Of a DNA stretch of 64,000 nucleotides, positions 8,982-18,968 are shown piece by piece. The notes under the pieces are model-generated. The model had not been told where the DNA came from. It searched no databases and was given only the letters and a program-made list of their open reading frames with translations. The DNA is from Megasphaera_A sueciensis (lineage in GTDB: Bacteria; Bacillota; Negativicutes; Veillonellales; Megasphaeraceae), in assembly GCF_050219315.1 (NCBI RefSeq), contig NZ_CP116939.1:868001-932000 (forward strand), written 5' to 3'. Position numbers and translations under genes: made by a program. Each line of letters begins with the position of its first letter. The first letter of the stretch is position 1.

Positions 8982-11900
8982 GCCGATTCCCCTTTCTTAG
9001 CCTAACAATCGACTGAAATAAATATTCAAGAAAAGACAATATATCTGTGATTCCCTTCGTAGAAACACGCAATGTAACGGATGAATCTGGAACTATCCGA
9101 AAACGTTTACACAGCGCATCTTCTAGTCGTGCCAACGGCGGCATTTCCGCAATACTCCGCCATTTTAACTCTAACCAATCTTTTTTCTCTGCAATAAGGA
9201 TAAGTCCGATTTCTTTCCCCATTAATCGAATTTGTGTCGCCCGCAATAAGGTTTCCACCGGCAGGGTAGGTTTACCGTATCGGTCAATGATTTCTTGTCG
9301 CAAATCAGTAAATTCCTTCTGAGTTCGAAGCATCGCCATCCGCTGGTACATTTCAACTTTCTGGCCGCCGTTTTGAATGTAGGCGTCATCGATAAAGGCA
9401 TCAATATGAATATCCATGACCGTTTTAGGCTGCGAAATTTCTCCGATCTGTCCATTTTCGTTCTGGGCTTTGGCAATGGCCTCTTCCAACATATGACAAT
9501 ACATGGCAAACCCTACGCTTGCTATATTTCCATGCTGTTCCCGACCTAATAAATTTCCGGCTCCGCGGATTTCTAAATCCCGCATAGCTATTTTAAATCC
9601 AGAACCCAGTTCTGTAAACTCCTTGATAGCCTGTAATCGCTTTTCAGCCACTTCCGAAAGAATTTTATCCTTGCGGTACAAGAAGTAGGCATATGCCATA
9701 CGATGACTGCGTCCTACACGCCCACGCATCTGATATAGTTGTGACAACCCGAAATGATCCGCATCATAAATAATAATGGTATTGGCATTCGCCACATCAA
9801 GACCATTTTCAACTAAACTCGAACACAACAACACATCATACTGTCCTTCGTAAAAATCAAACATAACTTGTTCAAGCATGGCACCACTCATTTGTCCATG
9901 CGCAATTCCAATTGTAATATCCGGCAATAATGCTTGAAGCTCCTCCTTCATACGCTCAATAGTGGCCACTCGATTATAGACAAAAAATACCTGTCCACCT
10001 CGTCTTTTTTCCCGCATTATCGCATCATGAACAAGGTGGGCATCATATTCAACGACATATGTCTGTACAGGAAAACGATCTGTCGGCGGTGTTTCAATAA
10101 CGCACATTTGGCGCACTCCGACCAAAGACATATGTAAGGTTCGCGGAATAGGTGTTGCACTCAACGTCAACACATCGATATGAGCTGCCCACGATTTCCA
10201 TTTTTCTTTTTGTGCTACACCGAATCGCTGTTCTTCATCGACAACAAGAAGTCCAAGATTTTTAAAGCGGACCTTTTTGTTCAATAAACTGTGCGTACCA
10301 ATCAATACATCAATTTCCCCAGTCCACACATTCGCTAAAATATCTTTTTTCTCTTTAGCCGAACGGAACCGGTTCAATACTTCACAACGTGCCCCGAAAT
10401 TACGAAATCGTTCTGTAAAGGTTTGAAAATGCTGCTGAGCCAACACCGTTGTGGGTACAAGCACTGCAACCTGCTTGCCGCCCATCACAGCCTTAAATAC
10501 AGCCCGCATGGCTACTTCCGTTTTACCAAAGCCGACATCTCCACATACCAAACAATCCATCGGATACGGCTGTTCCATGCTCTTTTTTATCTCTACAACC
10601 GCTTTGAGCTGATCTTCGGTTTCTTCATATGGAAATGCCTCTTCAAACTCTTTTTGCCATGGTGAATCGGGTGGATATGCAAATCCCGCAACAATTTCCC
10701 GCTGTGCATAAATAGCTACCAGCTTTTCCGCTAAATCAGTAATTGATTTTTGGGCCTTACTGCGGGTCTTTTGCCAGTCATTCCCCCCCATCGTATGAAG
10801 TTTCGGGGCTTCGCCCTCATTGCCTATATACCGCTGCAATAGATTGATTTGATCGGTCGGAACATATAATGTATCTTTCCCAGCATAGTGAATTTCCAAA
10901 TAATCTTTATGAACATCATCCATTTCAATGGTTTTGATTCCCACATACTTACCAATGCCGTGTACTTCGTGAACGACATAATCTCCCACTTTGAGATCCG
11001 TAAAATAATTGATTTCTTCACCCTTTTGCACATGATGGCGCAATCGGTGTTTCTGCATGCCATATATATCGCGTTCGGAAAGCATAACCAGTCTGGCATA
11101 GGGCAATTCAAATCCGTTGCGTATCTCACCATCGGCAATATAAACAGCTGCCGGAATCAACTCCTGCTCCCCCTCATAAAACACAGGTTCTATGTCGTTC
11201 TGCCGAAGCCAGCTGGATAATGAATCACTGCGCTGTTTACTGCTAATAACAAAAATAACAGAATTTTTATTTTCTCGCCAATGATCCAACTCATCTTTTA
11301 ATAAAACAAACTGTTTTTGAAAACTTGCCATTGTCTTTGCAGTAAAACTGGACGACTCATCAATAAACATATCCGGCACAGACTGTGCTAAAAGAGACAA
11401 AATAATCTGTACACAGTCTCTGGTCTCGCCAGCAAATTTTTTCCAAGGACAAAGCCATTTTTTGTAATCATCCGATTCCTTTACAACTTTTTTCAATGCT
11501 TCGCGAGTCCGATTCGGTTCATCCCATATAATAATACCATTATCCATATAATCCAGAATCGTCGATTTAAATATACCCGCTTCCGTTCCTAAAGACACCG
11601 GCAATATACGGATTTCTGCAACCTGTCGGACAGATTTCTGCGTATTGGCATCAAAAAAACGAAGACTATCAATCTCGTCTCCAAAAAATTCTATACGCAC
11701 GGCTGATTCCTGATTTATAGCATAAATGTCCAAAATATCCCCACGGACCGAAAAATGACCGCGACGATCCACCATATCCACTCGCTCGTAGCCACCGTTT
11801 ACAAGATGTTGAAGCAATGCATCGCGATCGCATTCCGTTTGTACCCGCAGTTCGACAGCTGCATCATCAATAACCTGAGGAGTCACAACGTACTGCGCTG

Positions 11901-12273
11901 CTTCTTCCGCTGTAGCAACCACAACATCTGGACGCTGCTGGCGCAAACCACTCAACACCTCCATCTGTCTGGCAGCTCGCTCCATACTTTTAGCCGTTGT
12001 TGAAAAAACAGCTCTGTCCACGAGCGGAAAATCAAGCGTTTTCAAAGCAGGTGCAAAAAACTGCAAATCAGAAATCCAGGAAACCTGCTGCTCTTTTGTC
12101 GGCACAACAATAACGGCCTTTTTCCCCGACATAGCCAATGTCATGCCGGTAAAAGCGACCTTTGCAGAACCTCCGAGACCATATATGCTATGGCATCCGG
12201 TAATAGTAAAAAGCTTACGCGAAGAAGTCAGATTTGTATCCTCACACATTCTTTGATATAACATATCATTCAT
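8974..12273 (-). CDS. mfd: Transcription-repair coupling factor Mfd
   Basis: About 1,099 residues, near the usual length. In order: UvrB-homology region, RNA-polymerase interaction domain (V-G-D-Y-V-V-H-E-V-H-G-I-G-K-Y), then the SF2 translocase with Walker A G-D-V-G-F-G-K-T and D-E-E-Q-R-F-G-V box, and the TRCF C-terminal domain. It removes stalled RNA polymerase and recruits UvrA to lesions. A TTG at 12279 and an ATG at 12273 are both close to GAGG; the ATG is preferred. The leader upstream holds two hairpins. Confidence 0.96.
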   Translation of the reverse strand: MNDMLYQRMCEDTNLTSSRKLFTITGCHSIYGLGGSAKVAFTGMTLAMSGKKAVIVVPTKEQQVSWISDLQFFAPALKTLDFPLVDRAVFSTTAKSMERAARQMEVLSGLRQQRPDVVVATAEEAAQYVVTPQVIDDAAVELRVQTECDRDALLQHLVNGGYERVDMVDRRGHFSVRGDILDIYAINQESAVRIEFFGDEIDSLRFFDANTQKSVRQVAEIRILPVSLGTEAGIFKSTILDYMDNGIIIWDEPNRTREALKKVVKESDDYKKWLCPWKKFAGETRDCVQIILSLLAQSVPDMFIDESSSFTAKTMASFQKQFVLLKDELDHWRENKNSVIFVISSKQRSDSLSSWLRQNDIEPVFYEGEQELIPAAVYIADGEIRNGFELPYARLVMLSERDIYGMQKHRLRHHVQKGEEINYFTDLKVGDYVVHEVHGIGKYVGIKTIEMDDVHKDYLEIHYAGKDTLYVPTDQINLLQRYIGNEGEAPKLHTMGGNDWQKTRSKAQKSITDLAEKLVAIYAQREIVAGFAYPPDSPWQKEFEEAFPYEETEDQLKAVVEIKKSMEQPYPMDCLVCGDVGFGKTEVAMRAVFKAVMGGKQVAVLVPTTVLAQQHFQTFTERFRNFGARCEVLNRFRSAKEKKDILANVWTGEIDVLIGTHSLLNKKVRFKNLGLLVVDEEQRFGVAQKEKWKSWAAHIDVLTLSATPIPRTLHMSLVGVRQMCVIETPPTDRFPVQTYVVEYDAHLVHDAIMREKRRGGQVFFVYNRVATIERMKEELQALLPDITIGIAHGQMSGAMLEQVMFDFYEGQYDVLLCSSLVENGLDVANANTIIIYDADHFGLSQLYQMRGRVGRSHRMAYAYFLYRKDKILSEVAEKRLQAIKEFTELGSGFKIAMRDLEIRGAGNLLGREQHGNIASVGFAMYCHMLEEAIAKAQNENGQIGEISQPKTVMDIHIDAFIDDAYIQNGGQKVEMYQRMAMLRTQKEFTDLRQEIIDRYGKPTLPVETLLRATQIRLMGKEIGLILIAEKKDWLELKWRSIAEMPPLARLEDALCKRFRIVPDSSVTLRVSTKGITDILSFLEYLFQSIVRLRKGNRLD

Positions 12274-12297
12274 ATTCAAATTACCTCACAGCAAAGG

Positions 12298-12343
12298 GGG
12301 CTTTAGATACGCTAAAGCCCTCCACTGCCAGTCATTCGGCAGT
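12298..12343 (-). promoter_or_regulatory. Two-hairpin leader of mfd
   Basis: Between the putative mfd promoter and its start lie two stems: GGGCTTTAG/CTAAAGCCC (about 12298-12319) and ACTGCC/GGCAGT (about 12324-12343). The minus-strand transcript would contain both. Neither is followed by a clear T tract on that strand, so they may be a folded 5' UTR rather than a terminator. On the plus strand the second stem is followed by CATTTTTTATT and could stop upstream read-through. Confidence 0.45.
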
Positions 12344-12363
12344 CATTTTTTATTTGTTGTATC

Positions 12364-12372
12364 ATTATAACA
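12364..12372 (-). promoter_or_regulatory. Extended -10 promoter for mfd
   Basis: The minus strand reads TGTTATAAT, an extended -10 element, about 90 nt before the mfd start. No good -35 hexamer is visible. Confidence 0.5.
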
Positions 12373-12417
12373 CACATCACACGCTAACGCTAATAGAAAG
12401 ATATTTTTCAAAATGAA

Positions 12418-12446
12418 TTGCATATAATAGAAAAAACTTTTATAAT
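12418..12446 (+). promoter_or_regulatory. Sigma-A-type promoter for prfC
   Basis: TTGCAT and TATAAT separated by 17 nt on the plus strand. Transcription would begin near 12453, leaving a short leader before the ribosome site GAGGTG and the ATG at 12480. Confidence 0.65.
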
Positions 12447-12479
12447 TAATAATGTTTGATAAACTGAGTGAGGTGTATT

Positions 12480-14087
12480 ATGTCCTTAATAGAAGAAATT
12501 AACAAACGTCGTACCTTTGCTATCATCTCTCACCCAGATGCCGGCAAAACGACTTTAACTGAAAAACTGCTGCTCTACGGCGGTGCCATTCATCTGGCCG
12601 GTTCCGTCAAAGCAAGAAAAACAACAAAACACGCCGTATCGGACTGGATGGAAATTGAAAAACAACGTGGTATCTCGGTTACCAGCTCAGTCTTGCAATT
12701 TGATTATGCAGGTCACCACATCAATATTTTAGATACCCCGGGTCATCAGGACTTCAGTGAAGATACCTACCGCACACTGATGGCCGCCGATAGCGCCGTC
12801 ATGCTTATTGACGTAGCTAAAGGCGTAGAAGCACAAACAAAAAAACTGTTTCGTGTTTGTAAAGAACGGGGCATCCCCATTTTTACTTTTGTCAATAAAA
12901 TCGACCACTTTGGCCGCAATCCGTTTGACCTTATGGATGAGATAGAAAGTCTTCTTGGCATTCACGCCTATCCTATGAATTGGCCCATCGGCCTCAATGG
13001 CAGTTATCAAGGAATTTACGACCGCGAAACAGCCACTATCGAATTATTTGAAAAAGATACCTCCCACGGCCAGCACAAATTGGCCTCCACAAAGGGATCT
13101 GCTGACGACCCTGTTTTCCGTGAACTCCTGGAAGAAGACGTACACCAATCGCTGATCGATGATATATCTCTTCTCGACGAAGCCGGCGATACGTTTGATT
13201 TCGAAAAAGTAAAAAACGGTCAGCTTACCCCTATGTTCTTCGGTTCCGCCATGACCAACTTTGGCGTCAAGCCATTTTTGGAAAAGTTTCTAAAAATGGC
13301 CCCCCAGCCGCAGCCGCGTAAAACGTTAGAAGATATAATCGATCCTGCCTCCGAAGAATTTACATCATTTGTTTTTAAAATCCAGGCCAACATGAATCCC
13401 CAGCATCATGACCGTATCGTATTCATGCGCATTTGTTCAGGAAAATTTGAAAAAGGTATGACCGTTAATCATCGTCAAAGCGGGAAGACCATACGTCTTA
13501 TGCAGCCTCAGCAATTTTTAGCCACAGAACGCACTATTATAGATGATGCCTACCCCGGTGATATTATCGGAGTCTTCGACAATGGTACCATGGGCGTCGG
13601 GGATACGTTGTATACGGGAAAAAAGAAAGTTACTTTTGCTGACTTTCCCGTATTCCCACCGGAATTATTTGCCCGCATTCGTGCGAAAGATACAATGAAG
13701 CGCAAACAATTTTTGAAGGGGATGACGCAACTGGCCCAAGAAGGTGCTGTGCAAATTTTTGAAAATTTAGGTTCTATGGAAAGTTACATTGTCGGTGCCG
13801 TTGGTGAGCTGCAGTTTGACGTATTGGAATACCGGCTCAAACATGAATATGGTGTAGAGTTGGAAATGAATCGTCTTCCTTTCTCTGTTGCCCGCTGGAT
13901 TCAAGATAACGGCCACGATTACAAAGAAATGAAAAACATTGACAGTGCTATGATTGTTAAAGATAATAAGCAGCGTCTGGTTCTCCTTATTTCCAATGAA
14001 TGGCAGACAAACTGGATCATTGAACGAAATCCCGGATTTACCTTCTGCACTACTCCTGATAATTTAAAACGGGAAGACGAAGAATAA
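12480..14087 (+). CDS. prfC: Peptide chain release factor 3
   Basis: 535 residues. A translational GTPase with P-loop HPDAGKTTLTEK near the N-terminus, G3 D-T-P-G-H-Q-D-F-S-E-D, and G4 N-K-I-D, followed by RF3-type C-terminal domains. It recycles RF1/RF2 from the ribosome after peptide release. A GTG four codons upstream is in frame, but GAGGTG overlaps it and is correctly spaced for the ATG at 12480. Transcribed divergently from mfd and ended by the terminator at 14109. Confidence 0.96.
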   Translation: MSLIEEINKRRTFAIISHPDAGKTTLTEKLLLYGGAIHLAGSVKARKTTKHAVSDWMEIEKQRGISVTSSVLQFDYAGHHINILDTPGHQDFSEDTYRTLMAADSAVMLIDVAKGVEAQTKKLFRVCKERGIPIFTFVNKIDHFGRNPFDLMDEIESLLGIHAYPMNWPIGLNGSYQGIYDRETATIELFEKDTSHGQHKLASTKGSADDPVFRELLEEDVHQSLIDDISLLDEAGDTFDFEKVKNGQLTPMFFGSAMTNFGVKPFLEKFLKMAPQPQPRKTLEDIIDPASEEFTSFVFKIQANMNPQHHDRIVFMRICSGKFEKGMTVNHRQSGKTIRLMQPQQFLATERTIIDDAYPGDIIGVFDNGTMGVGDTLYTGKKKVTFADFPVFPPELFARIRAKDTMKRKQFLKGMTQLAQEGAVQIFENLGSMESYIVGAVGELQFDVLEYRLKHEYGVELEMNRLPFSVARWIQDNGHDYKEMKNIDSAMIVKDNKQRLVLLISNEWQTNWIIERNPGFTFCTTPDNLKREDEE

Positions 14088-14108
14088 TCGTCTTCTTTAT
14101 ACACGATT

Positions 14109-14145
14109 CCCCTTTTCCTGCCAGTCAAGAAAAGGGGATTTTTTT
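14109..14145 (+). terminator. Terminator after prfC
   Basis: Stem CCCCTTTTC/GAAAAGGGG with an 11-nt loop followed by ATTTTTTT on the plus strand. It overlaps by two bases the stop of the convergent TVP38-like gene. Confidence 0.92.
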
Positions 14146-14893
14146 ATACATCATGACTTTTACGATCTTGATCAATTTTAGACTCTACAGCCTTTGCCAA
14201 AGCCGTTGTTTTGCGGCGGCGATTCCAATACCATAGCCCGCCGTACACAATTACTACAGCAATCGTCACTATCGTAAGCCGCATAGCATGTTCTTCATAG
14301 TTAACAACATCATGCCCCAAAATAACTTCTATCGCCACAGAGGGCAGTTTTCCAATCAAGCAGCCGATAACATAATCCCGATAGCTAATACTGCTCAGCG
14401 CCCCTAATGCCGTTACTAGGCCGTTAGGAGCATACGGTACCGCCCGGGCAGCGATCATCGCCTTTAAGGTACTGTAACGATCAAGCTTACTGAGCATTTT
14501 ACTTTTCTTGATAAGTGTTTCCGCACTTTTACGAAACAGTGTCCGCATAAAGAAAAAACTGATAATAACACCAATCGTTTCTCCCAGCCAAGACACCAGT
14601 GTACCGACATAGATACCAAACAACACGCCATTTGCTGTCGAAATAAAAATAGAAGGCAAGAATCCTACAATGTTAATCACAATATCAATAATCATGCTGA
14701 CCAGCATCGCCCATATGCCAAAAGACCGAAGATACGCTATAGTACCATGCATATTGCCGCTGACAGACAATTCCCATACGGTACTGTAAAAATCGGGAAT
14801 CGCTGCATATATACCAGCAAGCACCAGCAATAACCCTATAAAGAAAATTGCTTTGATATGGTTTTCGTTAAGCTTCCTTTTATGAATTGACAT
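14144..14893 (-). CDS. TVP38/TMEM64 (DedA-like) membrane protein
   Basis: About 249 residues and five or six hydrophobic segments. The central region has the SNARE-associated/VTT features: F-L-P-S-I-F-I-S-T-A-N-G-V-L-F-G, a G-E-T-I-G reentrant loop and A-R-A-V-P-Y-A-P-N-G-L. Such proteins are linked to lipid scrambling or membrane homeostasis. An ATG at 14911 is also open, but only the ATG at 14893 has a purine-rich site (AAGAGAG) before it. Downstream of the EamA gene by about 30 nt. Confidence 0.82.
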   Translation of the reverse strand: MSIHKRKLNENHIKAIFFIGLLLVLAGIYAAIPDFYSTVWELSVSGNMHGTIAYLRSFGIWAMLVSMIIDIVINIVGFLPSIFISTANGVLFGIYVGTLVSWLGETIGVIISFFFMRTLFRKSAETLIKKSKMLSKLDRYSTLKAMIAARAVPYAPNGLVTALGALSSISYRDYVIGCLIGKLPSVAIEVILGHDVVNYEEHAMRLTIVTIAVVIVYGGLWYWNRRRKTTALAKAVESKIDQDRKSHDV

Positions 14894-14923
14894 GACATAT
14901 CTCTCTTTCATGAGTCATATATG

Positions 14924-15799
14924 CTATCGTATTTTAGTTTCCCGCATATCCATCACTCGATCGCGTTTAATCTTAGATAAATACATGGATCCGCTAATAA
15001 TACACACACCACCGGCTACAGATAAAATCGTCATGATTTCACCAAAAACAAAAAATCCCCATACAGCGTTAAAAAATACACCTGTATACTGAATAAAGCT
15101 TACCACAATCGGATCTGTCCAGGCATAGGCATTGGTCATCCAAATTTGAGCCAATACAGATATAACTCCCATTGCTAAAATATACAGCCATTCGATGCCC
15201 TGGGGTCCTATATAATCATTTCCCATCAGGATAGCTCCGGAAATAGTGGCACAAATCAAAAAATAAAAAACAACTTCATATTGATGATGACCGCCGCCAT
15301 TCGTCAATTTGCTGATTGTCGTATACACCGCTGCCGACAATACGGCCTGCGCCAATGCAAAAAGTGCATAGGAATTAAACGTGCTGTAATTCCAAGGATG
15401 CAGGATCAGGCTGGCACCCATAACAATCATAGCCATCGGGATCATCGCTTTTTTAGGTAAAATATCATGCAGAAAAACAGCCGCAAAAATAACGACGAAG
15501 AAAGCAGACAGCTGCGACAAAATAGATACATCCCCCAGCGGCATTCCCGACAAAGCATAAAACAAGCAAATCATGCCCATGCCACCTAAAACACCGCGCA
15601 TAATAAGCGTCGGCACATCCCGGTGTGATAAATGCACATGCTGATAACGCATTAATCCCACAATGATAACAGAGCTGATCAATCCACGAAAAAAAGCTAT
15701 TTCTCCAATAGGCAACGTAAAACTCAATTCTTTGACGAAAACGTTTAAAATACTGAAGGCCAACGCCGATATAAGCGCCATGATGACCCCTTTATTCAT
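14924..15799 (-). CDS. EamA/DMT-family transporter
   Basis: 291 residues, ten hydrophobic segments in two EamA repeats, with the usual E-x-x-F-x-R-x-x-x-S motif (IAFFRGLISS) after the first helix. The DMT 10-TM group includes RhtA-type threonine/homoserine exporters. It starts 29 nt after threonine synthase on the same strand, so export of threonine or a related metabolite is a reasonable guess, but the sequence does not prove a substrate. Confidence 0.85.
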   Translation of the reverse strand: MNKGVIMALISALAFSILNVFVKELSFTLPIGEIAFFRGLISSVIIVGLMRYQHVHLSHRDVPTLIMRGVLGGMGMICLFYALSGMPLGDVSILSQLSAFFVVIFAAVFLHDILPKKAMIPMAMIVMGASLILHPWNYSTFNSYALFALAQAVLSAAVYTTISKLTNGGGHHQYEVVFYFLICATISGAILMGNDYIGPQGIEWLYILAMGVISVLAQIWMTNAYAWTDPIVVSFIQYTGVFFNAVWGFFVFGEIMTILSVAGGVCIISGSMYLSKIKRDRVMDMRETKIR

Positions 15800-15828
15800 A
15801 TAATCCCCTCTTTATTTTTATACCTGCT

Positions 15829-17331
15829 CTACATGTGTTCGGCATGTATCGCATCTACAAAAGACAAAACAGCTTGTCTCATTTCTTCCTTTTCAATCGT
15901 ATCGGCAAAACGAACAGGCTTCATTTCCAATTCAGCCAGTGCCTTGGGCAGATATATGCCGGTACATGACGCAATGGTTTCCAACATATCAAAAGGATTA
16001 TCCTTCTGTCCCAATGCCAATGCGTCACAAATGACCGGTGGAAATTTATATGGATGAGCTGTCGCCATAATAACCGTATGCCGCTGTGCCAGACCTTGTT
16101 TCCGGCGATTCAGGTAAACACCGTAAGCAACTGCCGTATGCGGATCAAGAAGATATCCAAAATCATTATAGACATGGTTGATTACCGCTCGGGTTTCATC
16201 ATCATCGATCCAACCGCCGGAAAATTCTTCACGTAAAGACTTTAATTCTTCGGCACTGACAGCCATCTTGCCAGTTTTTTGCAAATCTTTTTCCCAAGCC
16301 GCCACCTTGGCACTATCCTCACCGGCAACATAGAAAAGAAAGCGTTCAAAATTACTGGAAAGCAAAATATCCATAGACGGACTGGCCGTTGTAAAAAATT
16401 TGCGTTTCATATCATATACACCGGTTTCAAAGAAATCGGCCAGTACCTTATTTTCATTGGATGCACAAATAAACTGTGCAACAGGTATTCCCATCTTTTT
16501 AGCAAAATATCCTGCCAGAATATTGCCAAAATTACCCGTCGGCACAACAACATCAAATGCTTCACCTTCTTCAATACAGCCAGAATCAACCAACGACACA
16601 TAGGTTGACACATAATAAACGATCTGCGGTAGAAGACGTCCAATATTAATGGAATTCGCACTAGAGAAAAGAACTCCCTTTTCATTGGCATATGCATTGA
16701 CTTCTTCATTAGTAAACACACGTTTCAGGAAACTTTGTGCGTCATCAAAATTACCATGAATAGCCGCTACGTTTACATTGTTTCCTTCCTGTTTCTGCAT
16801 TTGCTGTTTTTGCATCGGACTCACGCCCAGGCTTGGATAAAAGACCATGATATTTGTACCTTCAACATCTTTGAATCCTTCCAGCGCTGCTTTTCCGGTA
16901 TCCCCGCTGGTTGCCGTAAGTATTAAAATTTCTCGTTCTTCTTTTTCTTGCTTTTTAGCTGCTGTAAGTAAATAAGGAAATAGAGATAATGCCAAATCTT
17001 TAAATGCCAGCGTACGGCCATGGAACAATTCGGTAATACTTAATGCTGTATCTATAGAATGGAGCGGTACGATGCGGTTGTCTGCAAAATTCACATCATT
17101 ATAAGCATTCCCTATCATCGTCTTACGTTCTTCATCGGTAAAATTAGTAAAGAAATAAGATAACACGACTTCAGCAATTTCTTGGTACTTCTTATTCTTC
17201 AAATCGGTGTACGACAAGACTCCTTCGGGAAATACTGACGGTACATATAACCCGCCATCCTGTGCCAAGCCGTGTAATAATGCGTACGACGGAGAAACCT
17301 TTTCAGATGAACGTGTGCTCCTAAAATTCAT
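15829..17331 (-). CDS. thrC: Threonine synthase
   Basis: 500 residues, the long ThrC class. The PLP-lysine lies in L-A-F-K-D-L-A-L (about residues 107-114), with the phosphate-binding ATSGDTGKAALEG stretch after it. It converts O-phosphohomoserine to threonine. ATG with AGGAGG upstream. The promoter region has a palindrome overlapping the likely start of transcription. Followed by an EamA transporter in the same direction. Confidence 0.95.
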   Translation of the reverse strand: MNFRSTRSSEKVSPSYALLHGLAQDGGLYVPSVFPEGVLSYTDLKNKKYQEIAEVVLSYFFTNFTDEERKTMIGNAYNDVNFADNRIVPLHSIDTALSITELFHGRTLAFKDLALSLFPYLLTAAKKQEKEEREILILTATSGDTGKAALEGFKDVEGTNIMVFYPSLGVSPMQKQQMQKQEGNNVNVAAIHGNFDDAQSFLKRVFTNEEVNAYANEKGVLFSSANSINIGRLLPQIVYYVSTYVSLVDSGCIEEGEAFDVVVPTGNFGNILAGYFAKKMGIPVAQFICASNENKVLADFFETGVYDMKRKFFTTASPSMDILLSSNFERFLFYVAGEDSAKVAAWEKDLQKTGKMAVSAEELKSLREEFSGGWIDDDETRAVINHVYNDFGYLLDPHTAVAYGVYLNRRKQGLAQRHTVIMATAHPYKFPPVICDALALGQKDNPFDMLETIASCTGIYLPKALAELEMKPVRFADTIEKEEMRQAVLSFVDAIHAEHM

Positions 17332-17351
17332 AGTAGTAAAATCCTCCTTTG

Positions 17352-17411
17352 TTTACACATAGTTTAGAATACGTGTACATTTTATTATAACAAATACAGG
17401 AAAAATGGCAA
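17352..17411 (-). promoter_or_regulatory. thrC promoter with overlapping imperfect palindrome
   Basis: The minus strand has TTGCCA (17406-17411), 16 nt, then TATAAT (17384-17389). Just downstream, 17352-17379 forms an imperfect inverted repeat TGTACACGTA...TATGTGTAAA, in the position expected of an operator. The regulator is not identified. Confidence 0.6.
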
Positions 17412-17484
17412 CATACTTATCATCATACATCCCTATTATCTGCATCATAAATATAGCCGTATATCGAAATAATCTCTGATGCAC

Positions 17485-17512
17485 GAAAAAGGCAGATTCC
17501 GAAGAATCTGCC
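17485..17512 (-). terminator. Terminator after the APC permease
   Basis: Stem GGCAGATTC/GAATCTGCC (17491-17499 with 17504-17512), followed on the minus strand by TTTTTC. It separates the permease from thrC. Confidence 0.9.
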
Positions 17513-17546
17513 GATATAGCCATACTTTACCGAAATCATGTGAATA

Positions 17547-18905
17547 CTAATGTTTGCCGGCCCGGTTAAAGACTGCACCGCAAATCATAATCACTGCAAA
17601 GATAATTAAATATCCAGCCATGGATTTGCTGTGAGCATAAAAAGCCGCAACGACCATAAATAGACAACAGCAAATAGCGAAAAACGGCATAACATAACGG
17701 CGTATACTACCTAAATCCTTTTCTTTGCGCATCATTTGAACAAAGATAGGAATATACATCGCATAAATAGTGACAATCGGAAGTTCACTGCTGTCAAAGC
17801 TGAACCAGCCAAACCAGGGAACTTTCACTAAATTGGCCCCGTAAAAATATAAAAGCCATAAAGCTGCCAGCCCTAATCCCATAACACAAGCATTTACCGG
17901 CATATCAGTACGTGTATCGACTTGCTTAAACGTCGCCGGGTTAGGTCCCATATTCCGCGCCGCCAATGCATACAGGCCTCGGACACATCCCATCATAAGG
18001 CCATTCAAGGTACCCAGACAGGAAATAACGACAAAAACAAACAAAACAGTGCCACCAATATTGGAAAAAACAGACATGAAAGCGATTTTCGCCCCTTGTT
18101 CCCCATTTTTCATCATAACGGCATTTTCCACAGTTCCTGCAAGACCTATATAATACAATACATATGTCAATACAATAAATAAGGTGCCAAAGGTCAGTGC
18201 CTTAGGCAGATTTTTCTTAGCATCTTTCAATTCAGAATTGATGCTTGTTGCAATAATCCATCCTTCATATGCAAAAGATGTAGCCACAACAGCCGTAAAT
18301 AAAGGATGCTGCGAACTAGTCGTCGTCACTGCGGCCTGTGAAAAGTTTTCCACGAGAATACCACTGTGGAGACCCGCAATTGTTCCCAGCACAGCCATCA
18401 AAAACAGTGGAATAAGTTTGATTACTGTCGTCGAAACTTGAAATTTACCAGCAATCTTAGGTGATAACGTGTTCATGCAAAATACGGCAATCAAGAAAAA
18501 TGCCGCCAGTGTCATTGTTTCTCCACCAACGATATCCCAGCCCATGAGAACACCAAAATATCGGGCCGACACCCACGCCAATACAGAAGTCAAGGTAGGA
18601 AAATAAATAACTGCGAAAAACCAACCGATAAAATACCCATACTTCGTACCGACCATATCTTCGGCATAGTCGACTACACCATTTACTTTTTCATGACGCG
18701 TCGCCAAAGTTGCAAATACATAAGCGCAAACGACCATAATAATGCCACCGATAATCCAGGAAAGAATCCCTTCTCCTAGATCTCCACCCGTCGCCTGCAA
18801 AATCTTTTCTGCCTTAAAAAATACGCCGCTGCCTATAACAATACCGATAACCATCGCAACAGCTGTAGCCAGTCCGTATTTTTTCTGCAGCCCCTTCTCT
18901 TCCAT
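17547..18905 (-). CDS. APC-family amino-acid permease (SteT/LAT-like)
   Basis: About 452 residues with twelve hydrophobic segments. The first helix contains G-I-V-I-G-S-G-V-F, the APC substrate-binding GSG signature, and F-A-Y-E-G-W occurs near helix 6 as in serine/threonine exchangers and L-type transporters. It moves neutral amino acids across the inner membrane. A GTG three codons upstream overlaps GGAGGTGG, so the ATG at 18905 is the start. Own promoter region with a perfect inverted repeat, own terminator. Confidence 0.88.
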   Translation of the reverse strand: MEEKGLQKKYGLATAVAMVIGIVIGSGVFFKAEKILQATGGDLGEGILSWIIGGIIMVVCAYVFATLATRHEKVNGVVDYAEDMVGTKYGYFIGWFFAVIYFPTLTSVLAWVSARYFGVLMGWDIVGGETMTLAAFFLIAVFCMNTLSPKIAGKFQVSTTVIKLIPLFLMAVLGTIAGLHSGILVENFSQAAVTTTSSQHPLFTAVVATSFAYEGWIIATSINSELKDAKKNLPKALTFGTLFIVLTYVLYYIGLAGTVENAVMMKNGEQGAKIAFMSVFSNIGGTVLFVFVVISCLGTLNGLMMGCVRGLYALAARNMGPNPATFKQVDTRTDMPVNACVMGLGLAALWLLYFYGANLVKVPWFGWFSFDSSELPIVTIYAMYIPIFVQMMRKEKDLGSIRRYVMPFFAICCCLFMVVAAFYAHSKSMAGYLIIFAVIMICGAVFNRAGKH

Positions 18906-18968
18906 AAAAACCACCTCCGTATAATTAAATGTGATGCATATCTATCGAAGAAGCTTGTAATGCTCCAT

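Noticed and set aside
10783..10792. C6 run in mfd as another frameshift site
   Set aside because: The mfd frame is continuous across it and the protein matches the family on both sides.
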